From: Romboutsia_E sp900604535
GTDB taxonomy: Bacteria > Bacillota > Clostridia > Peptostreptococcales > Peptostreptococcaceae
NCBI RefSeq assembly: GCF_900604535.1
Contig: NZ_UWOT01000001.1
Coordinates: 1-64,000, forward strand
Direction: 5' to 3'
Length of the DNA stretch: 64,000 bases
The position numbers and the translations under genes are program-made. The notes under the pieces are model-generated. The model was not told where the DNA came from. It saw nothing but the letters and a program-made list of their open reading frames with translations, and did not search any database. This document shows positions 63,251-64,000 of this stretch, piece by piece (the stretch's first letter is position 1; each line of letters starts with the position of its first letter).

Positions 63251-63763
63251 TTACACACCTTTATATAAATTTCTATTAATTTTGCTTTCATCAAATTTAT
63301 CTATAAATTCAACCTTCTCATCACTATATCCTAAAGGAATTAATGCATATGGAACAAACTTATTTGGCAAATTTAAAATTGATCTTACATACTCAACTCT
63401 TTTATTTTTAGGAAATACTCCAACCCAGCATGATGCTAATCCTTGATTAACAGCCTCTAAAAGTAAATTTTGAGTGCATGCGCCTAAATCCTGTATCCAC
63501 TTTCCAGCCTTTATAAACCTTTCTTTGTTACCCAATACTACTATACAGACTTGACTTACATTTATATGCTTAGCCCTATGATGTGTTTTAGATAAATTTT
63601 CGATTAAATTTTTATCATCAACAATTATAAATTCCCATGGACTTGAATTTTTTGATGATGGAGCTTGCATAGCAGCTTTTAAAATTTCTTTTACCTTTTC
63701 TTCTTCTACTTTTTTATTGTTATATTTTCTTATAGAACGTCTATTTCTTATAACCTCTAACAT
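63251..63763 (-). CDS. Nitroreductase family protein
   Basis: A 170-residue FMN nitroreductase. RNRRSIRKYNNKKVEEE opens the fold, APSSKNSSPWEF contacts FMN, and GLASCWVGVFPKNKR is the usual dimer segment. ATG at 63763 has GGAGG 5 bases upstream; TTG at 63775 lies within that site. It is translated just before the Crp/Fnr gene and may supply or sense the reductant for the asr system. Confidence 0.87.
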   Translation of the reverse strand: MLEVIRNRRSIRKYNNKKVEEEKVKEILKAAMQAPSSKNSSPWEFIIVDDKNLIENLSKTHHRAKHINVSQVCIVVLGNKERFIKAGKWIQDLGACTQNLLLEAVNQGLASCWVGVFPKNKRVEYVRSILNLPNKFVPYALIPLGYSDEKVEFIDKFDESKINRNLYKGV

Positions 63764-63940
63764 TTCATCCTCCAAATTTTATAATATTCTATATTTATAT
63801 AAATCTGTTAATATTCTTTTTAAATCCACAATTTAATATAACTATAATTATATTAAATGTTTTTAATATTATATATACTATACTTTAATATAAACTTAAA
63901 TATATATAAATATTATTTTATATATCTATATATAATAATA

Positions 63941-63972
63941 TAGGTACTAGCTTAACTAGTACCTACTTTTTT
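63941..63972. terminator. Stem-loop at the right edge
   Basis: TAGGTACTAG, 5-base loop and exact complement (63956-63965), then CTTTTTTC on the plus strand. No plus-strand gene precedes it in 63776-63940; it may serve a minus-strand gene beyond the window or a small plus-strand transcript. The rest of 63776-64000 shows AT-rich sequence without a gene. Confidence 0.55.
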
Positions 63973-64000
63973 CTATATGCTATCAACTAATAAAGCATCA

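Noticed and set aside
1..64000. CRISPR array, prophage, insertion sequence, rRNA or tRNA genes
   Set aside because: No regular direct repeats with spacers, no transposase or integrase, and no cloverleaf or rRNA text was recognised on either strand.

Overview
The window is AT-rich, low-GC Firmicute DNA. Anaerobic sulfite reductase asrABC, ferredoxin-nitroreductase fusions, a GlpA-type glycerol-3-phosphate dehydrogenase with a DUF1667 partner, selenouridine synthase MnmH and a sporulation-linked gene set all point to an anaerobic spore-forming clostridium. Peptostreptococcaceae relatives (Paraclostridium, Terrisporobacter, Romboutsia) are most likely, but this is inference and the species cannot be named from sequence reading alone. 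No tRNA, rRNA, CRISPR array, prophage or insertion sequence was seen.

Layout. 0.4-5.6 kb is accessory: an AIM24-family protein, an anchored protein of unknown function, a divergent LeuB-like dehydrogenase facing a LysR regulator, and two tandem paralogues of an unknown beta-rich protein. 5.7-8.8 kb is a three-gene glycerol-3-phosphate oxidation operon behind a consensus promoter and a terminator-type leader that looks like a GlpP antitermination target. 9.0-12.6 kb holds an MgtC/SapB membrane protein with its own promoter and attenuator-like hairpin, a decaying YeeE/YedE sulfur-transport pair (one gene internally deleted, the other with an ATA in place of its start codon), a Crp/Fnr regulator, and a secreted-protein gene cut by an in-frame stop.

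12.7-43.6 kb is the conserved core. Read right to left it is polC, rimP-nusA-rnpM-ylxQ-infB-rbfA-nrnA-truB-ribF, rpsO, (degV), pnp, ylxY, an M16 protease, ylmC, aspartate kinase, (MATE), tepA, spoIIIE/ftsK, mnmH-rimO-pgsA, recA, rny. This is essentially the Bacillus subtilis order around polC-recA, with nrnA, degV, MATE, mnmH and rimO added and ylxP, spoVFAB, asd, dapA and cinA missing. Good promoters can be read for rimP, rpsO, pnp, recA (with a perfect LexA box) and rny.

43.8-54.5 kb is accessory again: a putative HEVGH metalloprotease, a secreted N-acetylglucosaminidase with seven SH3b repeats (four from 228-bp near-identical DNA units), a sirtuin, a LysR regulator divergent from two flavin reductases, an unusual Fe-S/FAD oxidoreductase pair and a YwaF-like membrane protein. 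54.5-59.4 kb is the Leloir operon galK-galE-galT-galM with a cre-like site over its promoter and a folded galE-galT spacer. 59.6-63.8 kb is asrABC preceded by a Crp/Fnr regulator and a nitroreductase; a perfect TGTGA-N6-TCACA operator lies upstream of asrA.

The best candidates for something undescribed are the FAD enzyme plus nine-cysteine PyrK-like reductase (51.3-53.6 kb), the LeuB paralogue lacking its catalytic tyrosine, the tandem unknown pair, and the promoter-then-terminator leaders before glpA, mgtC and rimP.
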